Origin: Candidatus Altimarinota bacterium
GTDB taxonomy: Bacteria; Patescibacteriota; Gracilibacteria; JAUYGZ01
Assembly (NCBI GenBank): GCA_029233985.1
Contig: JARGOK010000001.1
Location: forward strand, 743,096-807,095
Reading direction: 5' to 3'
Length of the DNA: 64,000 bases
Position numbers and translations under genes: made by a program. Positions 19,001-26,448 of the stretch are shown in pieces (the first letter of the stretch is position 1; each line of letters starts with the position of its first letter). The notes under the pieces are model-generated. The model had not been told where the DNA came from. It did no database searches and worked only from the letters and a program-made list of their open reading frames with translations.

Positions 19001-19131
19001 TCACATTAAGTGATGAAGTATGGGGGCCGCTTGGGTTTACGATTATTTTTGGCCTCATGTTTGCGACGGTGTTAACCCTCATGGTGATCCCGATTTTGTA
19101 CAACGCGTATGGCGAAGAGGAGCTCGAGTAA
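16030..19131 (+). CDS. RND family efflux pump
   Basis: 1,033 residues, the usual AcrB/MdtB size. The N-terminal helix (YRFTYLLTAVVVLLGFVSAIALP), PGASPLDVEELITNEIE, two large periplasmic loops and 12 membrane helices are present. The proton-relay helix reads GILVDSSIVIVEG, where most drug pumps have two adjacent Asp (VDDA); helix 10 reads GIVVNDAIILID, where a Lys or Asn is usual. Charged relay residues are thus rearranged, so coupling may differ. It starts 22 bp after the MFP gene in the TetR-controlled operon. The substrate is unknown. Confidence 0.93.
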   Translation: MSRFWNFFIDKYRFTYLLTAVVVLLGFVSAIALPKESDPEVTVPIGVVTTVYPGASPLDVEELITNEIEDELNDLEDLETFTSTSAEGVSSIVVEFDPRADIDGRIRALKDAVDDAVQDLPGEAERPVVNQVSVNDEPIVVISIAIDLSQEALKEVGNELQDELEKIAGVSEAKIIGVRNREIQVTADLSKLETYQLSVRDLVTALQQHDAKLPVGAIEQNNISYTVRFEGGIDQPEIISSIPITTVGGTPVNIGDVATVTDGLQATSSYSRLSLGGEQARASIGIEIFKNDGNDAIGVVTAVKAEIEVLKGNLLQGADVYYSQDKAERIQEDLANLLSNGIQTVIIVFLLLYLFLGFREAVLAGLCIPLTFLMTFLGLYVFGFTINFLSLFSLILSLGILVDSSIVIVEGMHKYLYLGEKPAMAAKKTILEFQAPVVSGLFTTISAFVPMMFASGVTGQFIRVIPVTVIMVLMSSLFVGLAIIPMVGSRFLKTKDLQGGTVTEEDSQMKFVQALSRWYEVKLQEMLENTKLRRIFMAVLGLLFIGSMALPISGLLESVLFPKNDSDQVFVGVEMPAGTRVDETDRIVRILEEYLYEDKRIDSFVSSTGSSGGQSARNSGSNGNTGRISITLVDEDERSESSDEISQELRQLLPSVAPEATITFSQINAGPPQGSPVEITFRGEDIRELERLAYDTEQILKKLDGPVDVSRSTQDTPFEFAFVINRGKAAQTGLTPLAIAQSLRTALFGIDAIELKLKDEDVDVVVQLNLNPYSEDPHNTKKTNINAIEALLIPTSNGSIPLSALVETQVQSSTDSIQHEDADRIAKVTSALQPGFTTQRVLDAFKEELVGLEMKNGYTVKYGGEAQDVAKSFTDLYYAMVIGIFLIASILILQFNSYRQPFFILLALPLALIGVLPGLTITGQPLSFPAFIGIVALLGIVVNDAIILIDQINTNRRNGIPKKEAILKGGRSRLQPILLTTITTVAGILPLTLSDEVWGPLGFTIIFGLMFATVLTLMVIPILYNAYGEEELE

Positions 19132-19195
19132 GAAAAGAATCTTTGGTGGTTGAATGGGACAAACCTGAAAAATAATTTATTCCGTTAGGCTTAGC

Positions 19196-19924
19196 TTGAA
19201 TACTCCTGAAACGACTTACCGGCAGGACTGTAGACACTCTCTCAAGAATATCGAGAAAGAGCACTCTGTTGTCCTTAACCCTGATGATTGGCTGTTTTAC
19301 TTGAGCGATGAGGGGCTGCGGAGACAAAAAGAACAACTGACCTACCGCAAGAGATTACTGCAAATCATAGTCATCGCAAATCTTGTGTATTTTTTCTTTG
19401 CTGTTTTCCCAGTAGGATACATGACATATCCCGTTCTCCCGACGAGAGAATATTTAGCGATAATGACGGCACTCATCTCTTTTCGAGTATTCAGTGCTCT
19501 AGCTGGGACATACTCATACCACAGCAATTTTTTCATTCATTCATCATCAGAGAGTTCTTGTGAGTTTTTACTAGAGCGCCCCCTATATTTTTTGTTTCCT
19601 GAGGCCTTGATAAGGGAGGATATTCACCGAGTGAAAAGACAAATAGCTCAGCCCGCCTCAGCTAGCACAATACAAGATCTGTCTCGTAAGGAAATTTTTT
19701 TGCTGATACAAAAGCATAACAACCGACCTGACCTTGTAAATCTCAGAAAAATACTTGATGAAGCGTTAAAAAAAGCAGCGAGTGAGAGCAGGTCAGAGAA
19801 GATTATATCCAAAGGCCCTTATGAAGGGTATCAAGAGCATGAAGCAGATTTTCTCGGAACAATGCAGCTGGTGAATAAGAATATTTTCTCTCAGTGCTTC
19901 AAAAGCACATCTGAAAAGGAGTAG
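19196..19924 (+). CDS. Hypothetical two-helix membrane protein
   Basis: 242 residues from a TTG start at 19196; no in-frame ATG lies before the first membrane helix. Two hydrophobic segments near residues 58-80 and 85-105 are followed by a charged helical cytoplasmic tail. No recognised domain. It lies 64 bp after the RND gene on the same strand and ends before the terminator at 20007, so it may be part of the efflux operon's transcript. Confidence 0.65.
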   Translation: MNTPETTYRQDCRHSLKNIEKEHSVVLNPDDWLFYLSDEGLRRQKEQLTYRKRLLQIIVIANLVYFFFAVFPVGYMTYPVLPTREYLAIMTALISFRVFSALAGTYSYHSNFFIHSSSESSCEFLLERPLYFLFPEALIREDIHRVKRQIAQPASASTIQDLSRKEIFLLIQKHNNRPDLVNLRKILDEALKKAASESRSEKIISKGPYEGYQEHEADFLGTMQLVNKNIFSQCFKSTSEKE

Positions 19925-20006
19925 GGTGAGTCTCATAGGAGACAAAGCGTGATCCTCTTGAAAGGAAGCGATTGCATCATAGCAGGACCTTTTGGAACAG
20001 AAGGAT

Positions 20007-20037
20007 AAAAAACCCCGAGAATACTCGAGGCTTTTTA
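20007..20037. terminator. Bidirectional terminator
   Basis: A-run, stem CCCCGAG/CTCGAGG with one mismatch, T-run; placed between two convergent genes (ends 19924 and 20051). Confidence 0.75.
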
Positions 20038-20050
20038 TAGTACGAAAAAA

Positions 20051-20446
20051 TTAAAGGCTTACTAAAACAGCACTAATAGCAAGAAGCGAAACGAGCCAGT
20101 ATCCTGCATTTATCGCATAGAACTGCAGACTCTTTTTCATCCAGAGAACTGATCCGAGCTGACTGGTTGCAAAGAACCCCAACCAAAGCCATGCTCCTAC
20201 TTTGAGAGCTGCTTTGAGATCCCCACCAGCTGGAAGAAATTTCATGAGAACATATGCCATCACAAGAGAGCTTGCCAAGGCGCTCATCAGCGTAATAGCC
20301 ATCCCTTCTTTCTTGTTCATGTCTGCCTCACTAATACCAGCTTCTTTGGCCCATGGCTTTACAAATAAAAGTGGTGAATACCAGAGCATTCCGATAACAA
20401 AATGGACCACTGCTGCAGCAATGATGGGTAAGTATGAGATCTCCAT
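20051..20446 (-). CDS. DUF1761 family small membrane protein
   Basis: 131 residues from ATG 20446; the longer frame reaches into the tRNA gene and is rejected. Four membrane helices begin MEISYLPIIAAAVVHFVIGMLWY, and with SPLLFVKPW this is the DUF1761 pattern. The family has no known function. The gene is divergent from tRNA-Arg. Confidence 0.82.
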   Translation of the reverse strand: MEISYLPIIAAAVVHFVIGMLWYSPLLFVKPWAKEAGISEADMNKKEGMAITLMSALASSLVMAYVLMKFLPAGGDLKAALKVGAWLWLGFFATSQLGSVLWMKKSLQFYAINAGYWLVSLLAISAVLVSL

Positions 20447-20528
20447 AAGAAAATAGTGAAAAAATAAGGTGATGATGACATCAGAGCTATTGTAGAGACA
20501 ATGATCTCTGCTTGAGAAGGGAAGGAGT

Positions 20529-20557
20529 TTGTCAAATGGCCTAAAATAGGGTAAAAC
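20529..20557 (+). promoter_or_regulatory. Promoter of tRNA-Arg
   Basis: TTGTCA (20529-20534), 17-nt spacer, TAAAAC (20552-20557). The tRNA begins 19 nt later. Confidence 0.55.
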
Positions 20558-20575
20558 TAAGGGGATCTTTTTTAT

Positions 20576-20652
20576 GCACCCGTAGCTCAGCTGGATAGAG
20601 CAGCGCCCTTCTAAGGCGAAGGTCACACGTTCGAATCGTGTCGGGTGTACCA
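20576..20652 (+). tRNA. tRNA-Arg (anticodon UCU)
   Basis: Cloverleaf of 77 nt with encoded CCA. The acceptor GCACCCG pairs with CGGGTGT (one G-U). The D arm is GCTC/GAGC, the anticodon loop CTTCTAA gives UCU (reads AGA), and the T arm is ACACG-TTCGAAT-CGTGT. One pair in the anticodon stem (G27-A43) is mismatched. Confidence 0.95.
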
Positions 20653-20890
20653 CAAACATTCCCTGAATACTTGCCCCTCTTCCTTTGCTTTGTTCACTAT
20701 ATGCATATGAACTGACTGCGAATGCTTTAGTAATAACGAGTGAGTCGAAGGAATACAGATTGAAAACAGGCTCGTGATTGAACTCATGGAGTGTTCAAGA
20801 AAGGGGAGTTTTCATTGGAAGAAGAGCCTTGTTTTTGCTATTCTGTGACCACGTAACCTTTTTTCATTTCGTCAGATAAACACCATTATT

Positions 20891-21544
20891 ATGGACGGAC
20901 AAGATCCACAATCAAACACGCAAAGTCAGGACCCACAAGCTGGAGCGCCTGTTCCACAAGCAAGTGAACAACCAGGACAAGCCGCCCCAATTGGTGGAGG
21001 GCAACAAACAGGTACTGGAGACAGCTCCCAACCTCCTGCAGACCAAGGTGGCGCTGCAACTGGAGGCAAAGGAGATGAAGAGAGTTTTCTCCGTCCTCGA
21101 CCACCAGATAGCGAGCTTGGGATTGGGACAGTAGGAGGGTTTGCTACCTCTGTGGCAATACCTGCTCACCCCAACACCACATTTGACGAAGCCTACTTTT
21201 TGAAAATGCTTTCTGGATCTATTTCTCTTACAAAAAATGAGAAAAAGAAGATTGTTGACTCCATTGGAAAACTTTCTCAGTACCAAATAGACGAACTGAT
21301 TAAGATTTTTGAAGAAGAACGTAGAAAATTTGCAGAACTGGATGAGAAGCATCAAGTGAAGATTCGTGAGCTCCAATCAAAACAAGAAGAAGACTGGAAA
21401 GACATGGAAATGGAAGAGCAACAAACAGGAAAAGTCGAAGAAGACGCCGCTGCTGCTGAAGCCTTGAAGGCTCAATTGATGGGTGGTGCGCCAGCTTCTA
21501 CAGCAGAAAGTGAAGACGAGCAGCCGCCAGAACAAGCGGCCTAA
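20891..21544 (+). CDS. Hypothetical protein with disordered N-terminus and coiled coil
   Basis: 217 residues. Residues 1-70 are rich in Gln, Pro, Gly and Ser and look disordered. Residues about 95-190 are a charged helical, coiled-coil-like stretch (KIFEEERRKFAELDEKH..). The tail is acidic and Ala-rich. It has no signal peptide or enzyme motif. A TTGGAA-18-TATTCT promoter-like sequence precedes it and a terminator follows, so it is a single-gene unit. I do not recognise the family. Confidence 0.75.
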   Translation: MDGQDPQSNTQSQDPQAGAPVPQASEQPGQAAPIGGGQQTGTGDSSQPPADQGGAATGGKGDEESFLRPRPPDSELGIGTVGGFATSVAIPAHPNTTFDEAYFLKMLSGSISLTKNEKKKIVDSIGKLSQYQIDELIKIFEEERRKFAELDEKHQVKIRELQSKQEEDWKDMEMEEQQTGKVEEDAAAAEALKAQLMGGAPASTAESEDEQPPEQAA

Positions 21545-21564
21545 AGTTTCGATCAGAATTGAAT

Positions 21565-21596
21565 AAAAACTCTCAGTGAAAGCTGGGGGTTTTTTG
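21565..21596 (+). terminator. Intrinsic terminator
   Basis: Stem AACTCTCAG/CTGGGGGTT with G-U pairs, tgaaag loop region, followed by six T. Confidence 0.75.
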
Positions 21597-21628
21597 TATG
21601 GGGAAATACAATCAACAAGCCGCTCCTA

Positions 21629-21743
21629 TTTGTCATTCCGATTGGAGCATAGCGGAACAGAGGAACCCCTCTCCTTAGGGCACCCCTCCAAGGGATCTCT
21701 CAGCTGCATTTCGCTAGTGCTCTATTTCGGCCGAGATGACAAA
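21629..21743. repeat. Palindromic intergenic element, copy B
   Basis: About 115 bp with ends TTTGTCAT / ATGACAAA and the inner segments shared with copy A at 9759. It sits between the terminator at 21565 and pgk. Confidence 0.8.
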
Positions 21744-21812
21744 AAATAGCGATACCTATTTGGAGTGCCCGTCATGATTTGATAGGGTGGTGGTGATCTT
21801 AAACACCCCCAT

Positions 21813-22982
21813 ATGAATTTTCTTTCTGATCTCGACTTTACTGACAAGCGTGTGCTCTACCGTGTGGATATTAATTCTTCCATTTCGGATGGAGCTATTG
21901 CTGATGATACGAGAATCCAAGCCATCGTTCCCACACTGAAACTGATGCTGGATGCGGGAGCAAAACAAGTGGTGATCCTCGCCCATCAAGGTCGTGGGAG
22001 GGAAAAGAGCCCGAAGACTGTACTCAACCTCCATGCCGTACGGCTGAGTGAACTGATGGAGCAAGAGGTGATAAAGCTGGATGCGTGTCGAGGAGTCAGT
22101 ATTCCTGCTGAGGCAAAGCTCGTGATGCTAGAGAATGTCAGACTGGATGATGAAGCGGATGAAGATGTCAGCAAGCGAGAAGCTTTTGCAAACGAGCTCT
22201 CTGAATACGGAGATGTGTATGTGAATGATGCCTTTGCAGCCTGTCATCGCGACCACGCGACTATTTCTGCACTGCCTCGCATAATGACTGATAAAGCAGC
22301 AGGTCTGCTCTTACAGAAAGAGCTTGAAGCTCTGCAGCCGCTCCTCGATGGAGATGTTGAGCATCCTTTCACGATGATCGTAGCGGGGGCAAAGATTGAT
22401 ACGAAGATTGGGGTCATTCAGCAGTTTTATGATATTGCTGACCATGTCCTGCTCGGTGGGGGAATTGCCAATACATTTTTGGCAGCAGAAGGATATGATG
22501 TGGGAGAGTCTCTAAAGGAAGAGGATAAAATGGAGCTCGCTCGTGAAATCGCCCTGGAGATTGATAAAAGAGGCAAAAAACTCCATATACCAGATGATGT
22601 CATCTGTGCTGATGAGATATCCGAAGATGCTGTAGCTATCGATGTGCCTATTGAAGATGTGATGGGTAGCATGAAAATTCTCGATATTGGACGAAAAACT
22701 GCTAAAGATTTTGCTCGGATCATCAAGGAATCAAAAGCGGTTATTTGGAATGGGCCTGTTGGGCTAGCTGAAATCTCGTCCTTTCGAAACGGCTCAGAGA
22801 TGATTGCTCGAGCCATGGTGGATTGTGAAGGGAAAACCTTTGTAGGAGGAGGAGAGAGTGTAGGTGTGATCAACTCACTGGGTATTTCTCATGATTCCTT
22901 TACGCATGTGTCGACGGGTGGAGGTGCGATGTTGGAATTTTTGAGTGGAGAAAAACTCCCGGGGGTAGAAGCGCTGTCATAA
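21813..22982 (+). CDS. pgk: Phosphoglycerate kinase
   Basis: 389 residues, full length for the family. It converts 1,3-bisphosphoglycerate and ADP to 3-phosphoglycerate and ATP in glycolysis. Landmarks: RVLYRVDIN (usual VDFNVP), AHQGRG (usual HLGRP), ENVRL, NDAFAACHR, AGAKIDTKIG, WNGPVGLAE and the nucleotide loop STGGGAMLE. Several motifs differ slightly from the textbook form but the key residues remain. No other glycolysis gene is adjacent. Confidence 0.95.
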   Translation: MNFLSDLDFTDKRVLYRVDINSSISDGAIADDTRIQAIVPTLKLMLDAGAKQVVILAHQGRGREKSPKTVLNLHAVRLSELMEQEVIKLDACRGVSIPAEAKLVMLENVRLDDEADEDVSKREAFANELSEYGDVYVNDAFAACHRDHATISALPRIMTDKAAGLLLQKELEALQPLLDGDVEHPFTMIVAGAKIDTKIGVIQQFYDIADHVLLGGGIANTFLAAEGYDVGESLKEEDKMELAREIALEIDKRGKKLHIPDDVICADEISEDAVAIDVPIEDVMGSMKILDIGRKTAKDFARIIKESKAVIWNGPVGLAEISSFRNGSEMIARAMVDCEGKTFVGGGESVGVINSLGISHDSFTHVSTGGGAMLEFLSGEKLPGVEALS

Positions 22983-23064
22983 AAAAACATTACTCTCCTC
23001 AGGGAAATTTTCGTTTTCTTTTCATCCCTACCTACTCCAATCACTACAAAAGTTGGATTGCTGC

Positions 23065-24084
23065 TTAGAATAACCCTGGAAGGATTTCGGTTAGTTTTTT
23101 TAGCATTTCTTCAGTGAAATCGAGATGTGTAACAAACCTGATCAGCTGTGGCCCCATCCCAACTGTTTTCACTCCTTTCTCTTCTAAGGTTTTGAGGAAA
23201 ATCTCATTTGTGATGTCTTCTCTGATTTTGAAGATGACGATATTGGTTTCAACTGGAAGTACATCGAGGACATAGCTACATTTTTTGAGCGTTGTCGCGA
23301 TGATATGTGCTCGTTCGTGGTCTTCATCAAGCCGTTCGATATGATGATCGAGAGCGTAGAGTCCTCCTGCAGCAATGATTCCTGCTTGTCTCATGCCTCC
23401 GCCAATACGCTTTCTAATTCTTCGTGCCTCATTGATCTGCTTTTTTGTTCCCAAAAGAACTGACCCAACAGAGGCGCCGAGTCCTTTTGAAAGACAGACT
23501 GAGATAGTATCGAAGTATTGACCGAGCTCTGCTGGGCTTTGATGCTTGGCAACAAGGGCATTGAAAACCCTTGCTCCATCTAGATGAAGAGGGATCTCGT
23601 TTTTTTTGCATACCTTTGCTATTGCTGCAATTTCTTCTAATTCGTAACATGCCCCACCTCCTTTATTGGTAGAGTTTTCGAGAGAGACGAGTGCTGTATG
23701 AGGGAAATGAACATTATCGGCATTTATACTTTCTCGGACTTGCTCTGAGGTTATCTTTCCTTGATTCCCAGGCAGGGTTTTGACCGATGCACCAGCGTTT
23801 GCAGCCACACCTCCTCCTTCGTAGAGATGCACATGAGAATCCTGATGACAGATCACTTGATCCCCAGGTTTTGCATGTAACATGATGGCGATTTGGTTGG
23901 TCATAGTGCCCGATGGACAGTATAAAGCGGCTTCTTTCCCAAACATATCGGCAGCCTTTGCCTCAAGAGCATTGATACTGGGATCTTCGCCGAAGACATC
24001 ATCTCCGACTTCTGCGTCGAACATAAACTGCTTCATTTCCAGTGTTGGCTTGGTGACGGTGTCACTTCTGAGATCGATATTCAT
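23065..24084 (-). CDS. ltaE: Low-specificity L-threonine aldolase
   Basis: 339 residues from ATG 24084; the upstream extension lacks family sequence. It is a PLP enzyme that splits threonine or allo-threonine to glycine and acetaldehyde. It opens with DLRSDTVTKPT, has GDDVFGEDPS, LYCPSGTMTN and HLDGARV, and the PLP lysine lies in CLSKGLGASVGS. It is downstream of thrS on the same strand but a terminator lies between them. Together they make a small threonine-related pair. Confidence 0.92.
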   Translation of the reverse strand: MNIDLRSDTVTKPTLEMKQFMFDAEVGDDVFGEDPSINALEAKAADMFGKEAALYCPSGTMTNQIAIMLHAKPGDQVICHQDSHVHLYEGGGVAANAGASVKTLPGNQGKITSEQVRESINADNVHFPHTALVSLENSTNKGGGACYELEEIAAIAKVCKKNEIPLHLDGARVFNALVAKHQSPAELGQYFDTISVCLSKGLGASVGSVLLGTKKQINEARRIRKRIGGGMRQAGIIAAGGLYALDHHIERLDEDHERAHIIATTLKKCSYVLDVLPVETNIVIFKIREDITNEIFLKTLEEKGVKTVGMGPQLIRFVTHLDFTEEMLKKLTEILPGLF

Positions 24085-24180
24085 AGGATTGGGGGTTAAT
24101 GAATTGGAGAGAGTAGTATAAGTATTTTGAAGGATTTGAACAGTTGGGAAGGCCACCAGGACTGTGGGCAAACAAATATT

Positions 24181-24222
24181 CAAAAAACAGAGAAAGCAGG
24201 TGAGCTCTCTCTGTTTTTTTTA
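24181..24222 (-). terminator. Terminator of thrS
   Basis: On the minus strand, ACAGAGA...TCTCTGT stem followed by a run of six T; it starts 14 bp past the thrS stop. Confidence 0.75.
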
Positions 24223-24235
24223 TTTTAAACAACAG

Positions 24236-26023
24236 CTAGAGCTTTCTTTCTTTTATTTCCGTCACAACCTCAGAGACAAATTGCTCGAGATCAATAGCCT
24301 TTTCCTCCTTCGTTTTATAAGACCTGGCATTGACCTGTCCTGATTCAGATTCTTTATCACCGATCACGAGCATATATGGAATTTTTTGCTTTTCCGCATA
24401 ACGGATCCGCTTTCCAAGACTATCATCTGGAGGAAGGATTTTTGTGCGAACCCCTTGTTCTCTGAGCATGGTTCGGACCTTGATGGCGTACTCCTCGTGT
24501 GGTGCTGCAATTGGGATCACTTGGACTTGAACTGGTGCAAGCCAGGCAGGGAAAGCTCCAGCAAAGTGCTCTATAGCTACTCCCATGAAACGGTGACTCG
24601 ATCCGAGAATCGCTACGTGAAGGACTGCTGGGCGATGCTTTTCTCCGTCGTCTCCAATGTAGCTCATGTCGAAATTTTCGGGTTGAACGAAGTCGAGCTG
24701 CACTGTAGTAAGCTGCCATTTGCGCCCTATGGCGTCTTTTACTTGGATATCGATCTTTGGCCCGTAAAAGGCTGCTTCGCCTGTCTCAACGGTGTATTCA
24801 GCACCCCATTTCTTTACGCTGGAAATGAGGGTTGCTTCAGCTTTGTCCCAGAGTTCGTCATCTCCAAAGTATTTTTCTTTATTTTCTGGGTCGCGAATCG
24901 AGATGTCGACCTTAAAGTCCTCGAAGCCGAAGGTTTTGTAAGTGCGTTCCATCAGTCCAAGAATCATTTCAATCTCGGATTCTATTTGGTCGTGTCGTAC
25001 GAAATGATGGGTGTCATCTTGAGTGAGAGCCTTCACTCGAGTGAGTCCTGAGACTTCTCCGGATTTTTCGTTTCGGTAGCAGGTAGTGTTTTCAGCGTAG
25101 CGAAGCGGAAGGTCACGATAACTGTGAGGGAGCGATGAGTAGAGCTCAAAGTGGTGAGGGCAGTTCATGGCTTTCATGACAAACTCGTGATCCTCTCCAT
25201 CTTTCATAACCGGCATCATGGCATCGTATTTCCCCATATGACCAGACTTTTCGTACAAAGCACGCTTGGCAATATGTGGAATCTCTACGAAGGAGTAGCC
25301 CAGCTTTTCTTTCTCTTCTCTCATGTATTTTTCAAGCTCGTACTTGATGATCTCCCCTTTGGGGTAGAACATCGGAAGTCCTGGACCGACGTTTTCGCTG
25401 AAGGTGAAGAGCTCAAGCTCAGTTCCAAGCTTGCGGTGGTCTCGCTTTTTGGCTTCTATCATCATTTTTTCGTATTCCTGGAGCTCCTCTACTGTTTCGA
25501 ATGAAACTCCGTAGATCCTCTGCATAGAGGCATTCGTGTCGTCTGCTTGCCAGTAGGCAGATGAGATATGACTGAGCTTGAAGGACTTTGGATCGATTTC
25601 CTTGGTGTTTTCGACATGTCCTCCTTCACAGAGGTCTACGAAGACAGGTTCTTCTTTTTGAGCGATGAAGTTTTCGTAAAAGCTGACTTGTGTGATCCCT
25701 TGTTGCTCGACGAATTTGTTCACAAGGTCGACCTTGAAAGGTTGTTTGATTTTTTTGAGAAATGCGATGGATTCTTTGATGGGCTCGTCTCTCCGCACAA
25801 AATTTTGCCCTTGTTGGACGTATTTCTTCATTCTTTTTTGAAGAAGAGGAAGGTCCTCTGGAATGAGAGGCCGGGGCAGCTCAAAATCATAGTAAAATCC
25901 ATTTTCTGTCACAGGCCCTGTTCCGAGTTTTGCTTCGGGGAACATATCGAGGACTGCTTCAGCGAGCATATGAGCGAGGGAATGGCGGATATTGTAGAGG
26001 GCAGAGCCTTTATCGGGTTTCAT
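24236..26023 (-). CDS. thrS: Threonyl-tRNA synthetase lacking the TGS domain
   Basis: 595 residues. The common bacterial enzyme is about 640 and starts with a ~60-residue TGS domain; here the protein begins directly at the editing domain (HSLAHMLAEAV, the HxxxH motif). The class II catalytic core has MKAMNCPHH, DDTHHF and the C-terminal HRFMGVAIEHFAG, which supply the zinc ligands Cys, His, His. An anticodon-binding domain closes the protein. It charges tRNA-Thr in the cytoplasm. A threonine-rich leader peptide and attenuator precede it (26093-26206). Confidence 0.96.
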   Translation of the reverse strand: MKPDKGSALYNIRHSLAHMLAEAVLDMFPEAKLGTGPVTENGFYYDFELPRPLIPEDLPLLQKRMKKYVQQGQNFVRRDEPIKESIAFLKKIKQPFKVDLVNKFVEQQGITQVSFYENFIAQKEEPVFVDLCEGGHVENTKEIDPKSFKLSHISSAYWQADDTNASMQRIYGVSFETVEELQEYEKMMIEAKKRDHRKLGTELELFTFSENVGPGLPMFYPKGEIIKYELEKYMREEKEKLGYSFVEIPHIAKRALYEKSGHMGKYDAMMPVMKDGEDHEFVMKAMNCPHHFELYSSLPHSYRDLPLRYAENTTCYRNEKSGEVSGLTRVKALTQDDTHHFVRHDQIESEIEMILGLMERTYKTFGFEDFKVDISIRDPENKEKYFGDDELWDKAEATLISSVKKWGAEYTVETGEAAFYGPKIDIQVKDAIGRKWQLTTVQLDFVQPENFDMSYIGDDGEKHRPAVLHVAILGSSHRFMGVAIEHFAGAFPAWLAPVQVQVIPIAAPHEEYAIKVRTMLREQGVRTKILPPDDSLGKRIRYAEKQKIPYMLVIGDKESESGQVNARSYKTKEEKAIDLEQFVSEVVTEIKERKL

Positions 26024-26092
26024 GGGAAGGGATTAGAGAAATACTGGTGATTATTTGGGTTGTCGGGATAGTATTCCTCGACATCGTATAAT

Positions 26093-26115
26093 AAAAAAAG
26101 ACCTCTGACGAGGCC
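26093..26115 (-). terminator. thrS leader attenuator (intrinsic terminator)
   Basis: On the minus strand, GGCCUC-GUCA-GAGGUC followed by seven U, 70 nt before the thrS start codon. Its 5' arm (26115-26109) can instead pair with CGAGGUC (26156-26150), which lies just before the stop of the leader peptide. That pairing would prevent the terminator from forming. Confidence 0.8.
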
Positions 26116-26143
26116 GACTAATGAATTGTTTTGGGACATAGCA

Positions 26144-26206
26144 TCAGACGACCTCGGGAGAGAGGAGAGTTGTGGTGGTGGTCGATGTAGTAGAAACAGT
26201 GTTCAT
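26144..26206 (-). CDS. Threonine-rich leader peptide of thrS
   Basis: A 20-codon frame from ATG 26206 to TGA 26144: MNTVSTTSTTTTT then LLSPEVV. Eight of 20 residues are Thr, with five consecutive Thr codons (ACC ACC ACC ACA ACT). It starts about 13 nt after the predicted transcription start and has no Shine-Dalgarno. It is translated, by inference, as a sensor: a ribosome stalled for lack of charged tRNA-Thr would favour the antiterminator, while a ribosome that reaches the stop codon would mask 26150-26156 and allow termination. Confidence 0.8.
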   Translation of the reverse strand: MNTVSTTSTTTTTLLSPEVV

Positions 26207-26225
26207 ATGTGTTTATTTCATATAT

Positions 26226-26254
26226 ATCATAGCACTTTTTTGCTGTTTTTTCAA
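26226..26254 (-). promoter_or_regulatory. Sigma70-type promoter of the thrS leader
   Basis: Minus strand TTGAAA (26254-26249), 17-nt spacer, TATGAT (26231-26226). Confidence 0.8.
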
Positions 26255-26391
26255 TCTGCCACATCTAATGAGCCCCTAAAAAAGCCCCACAAAGATTGCT
26301 TTTTGTCGTTCTCTCCACTTGTGAATTATTGTTTTTGATCATTATTTCTGTCCCGTATTCAATCAAAACAAGAAGGAGATCTACTCGCCTA

Positions 26392-26420
26392 TTGACTTTT
26401 TTTAATATTCCTTCTATAAT
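26392..26420 (+). promoter_or_regulatory. Sigma70-type promoter of the sigma-factor-like gene
   Basis: TTGACT (26392-26397), 17-nt spacer, perfect TATAAT (26415-26420). Confidence 0.85.
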
Positions 26421-26429
26421 GCACATCTT

Positions 26430-26447
26430 ATGCCATTCATTCTTTAA
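26430..26447 (+). CDS. Possible 5-codon upstream frame
   Basis: ATG CCA TTC ATT CTT TAA begins about 3 nt after the expected transcription start and ends 1 nt before the ATG of the sigma-like gene. It could couple translation to the main gene, or be chance. Confidence 0.35.
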   Translation: MPFIL

Positions 26448-26448
26448 T

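Noticed and set aside
20447-20659. N-terminal extension of the DUF1761 protein
   Set aside because: It would be read through the tRNA-Arg gene; the family start is at 20446.
26024-26250. T-box riboswitch upstream of thrS
   Set aside because: No T-box consensus or specifier stem was found, and a threonine leader peptide with its own terminator explains the region better.
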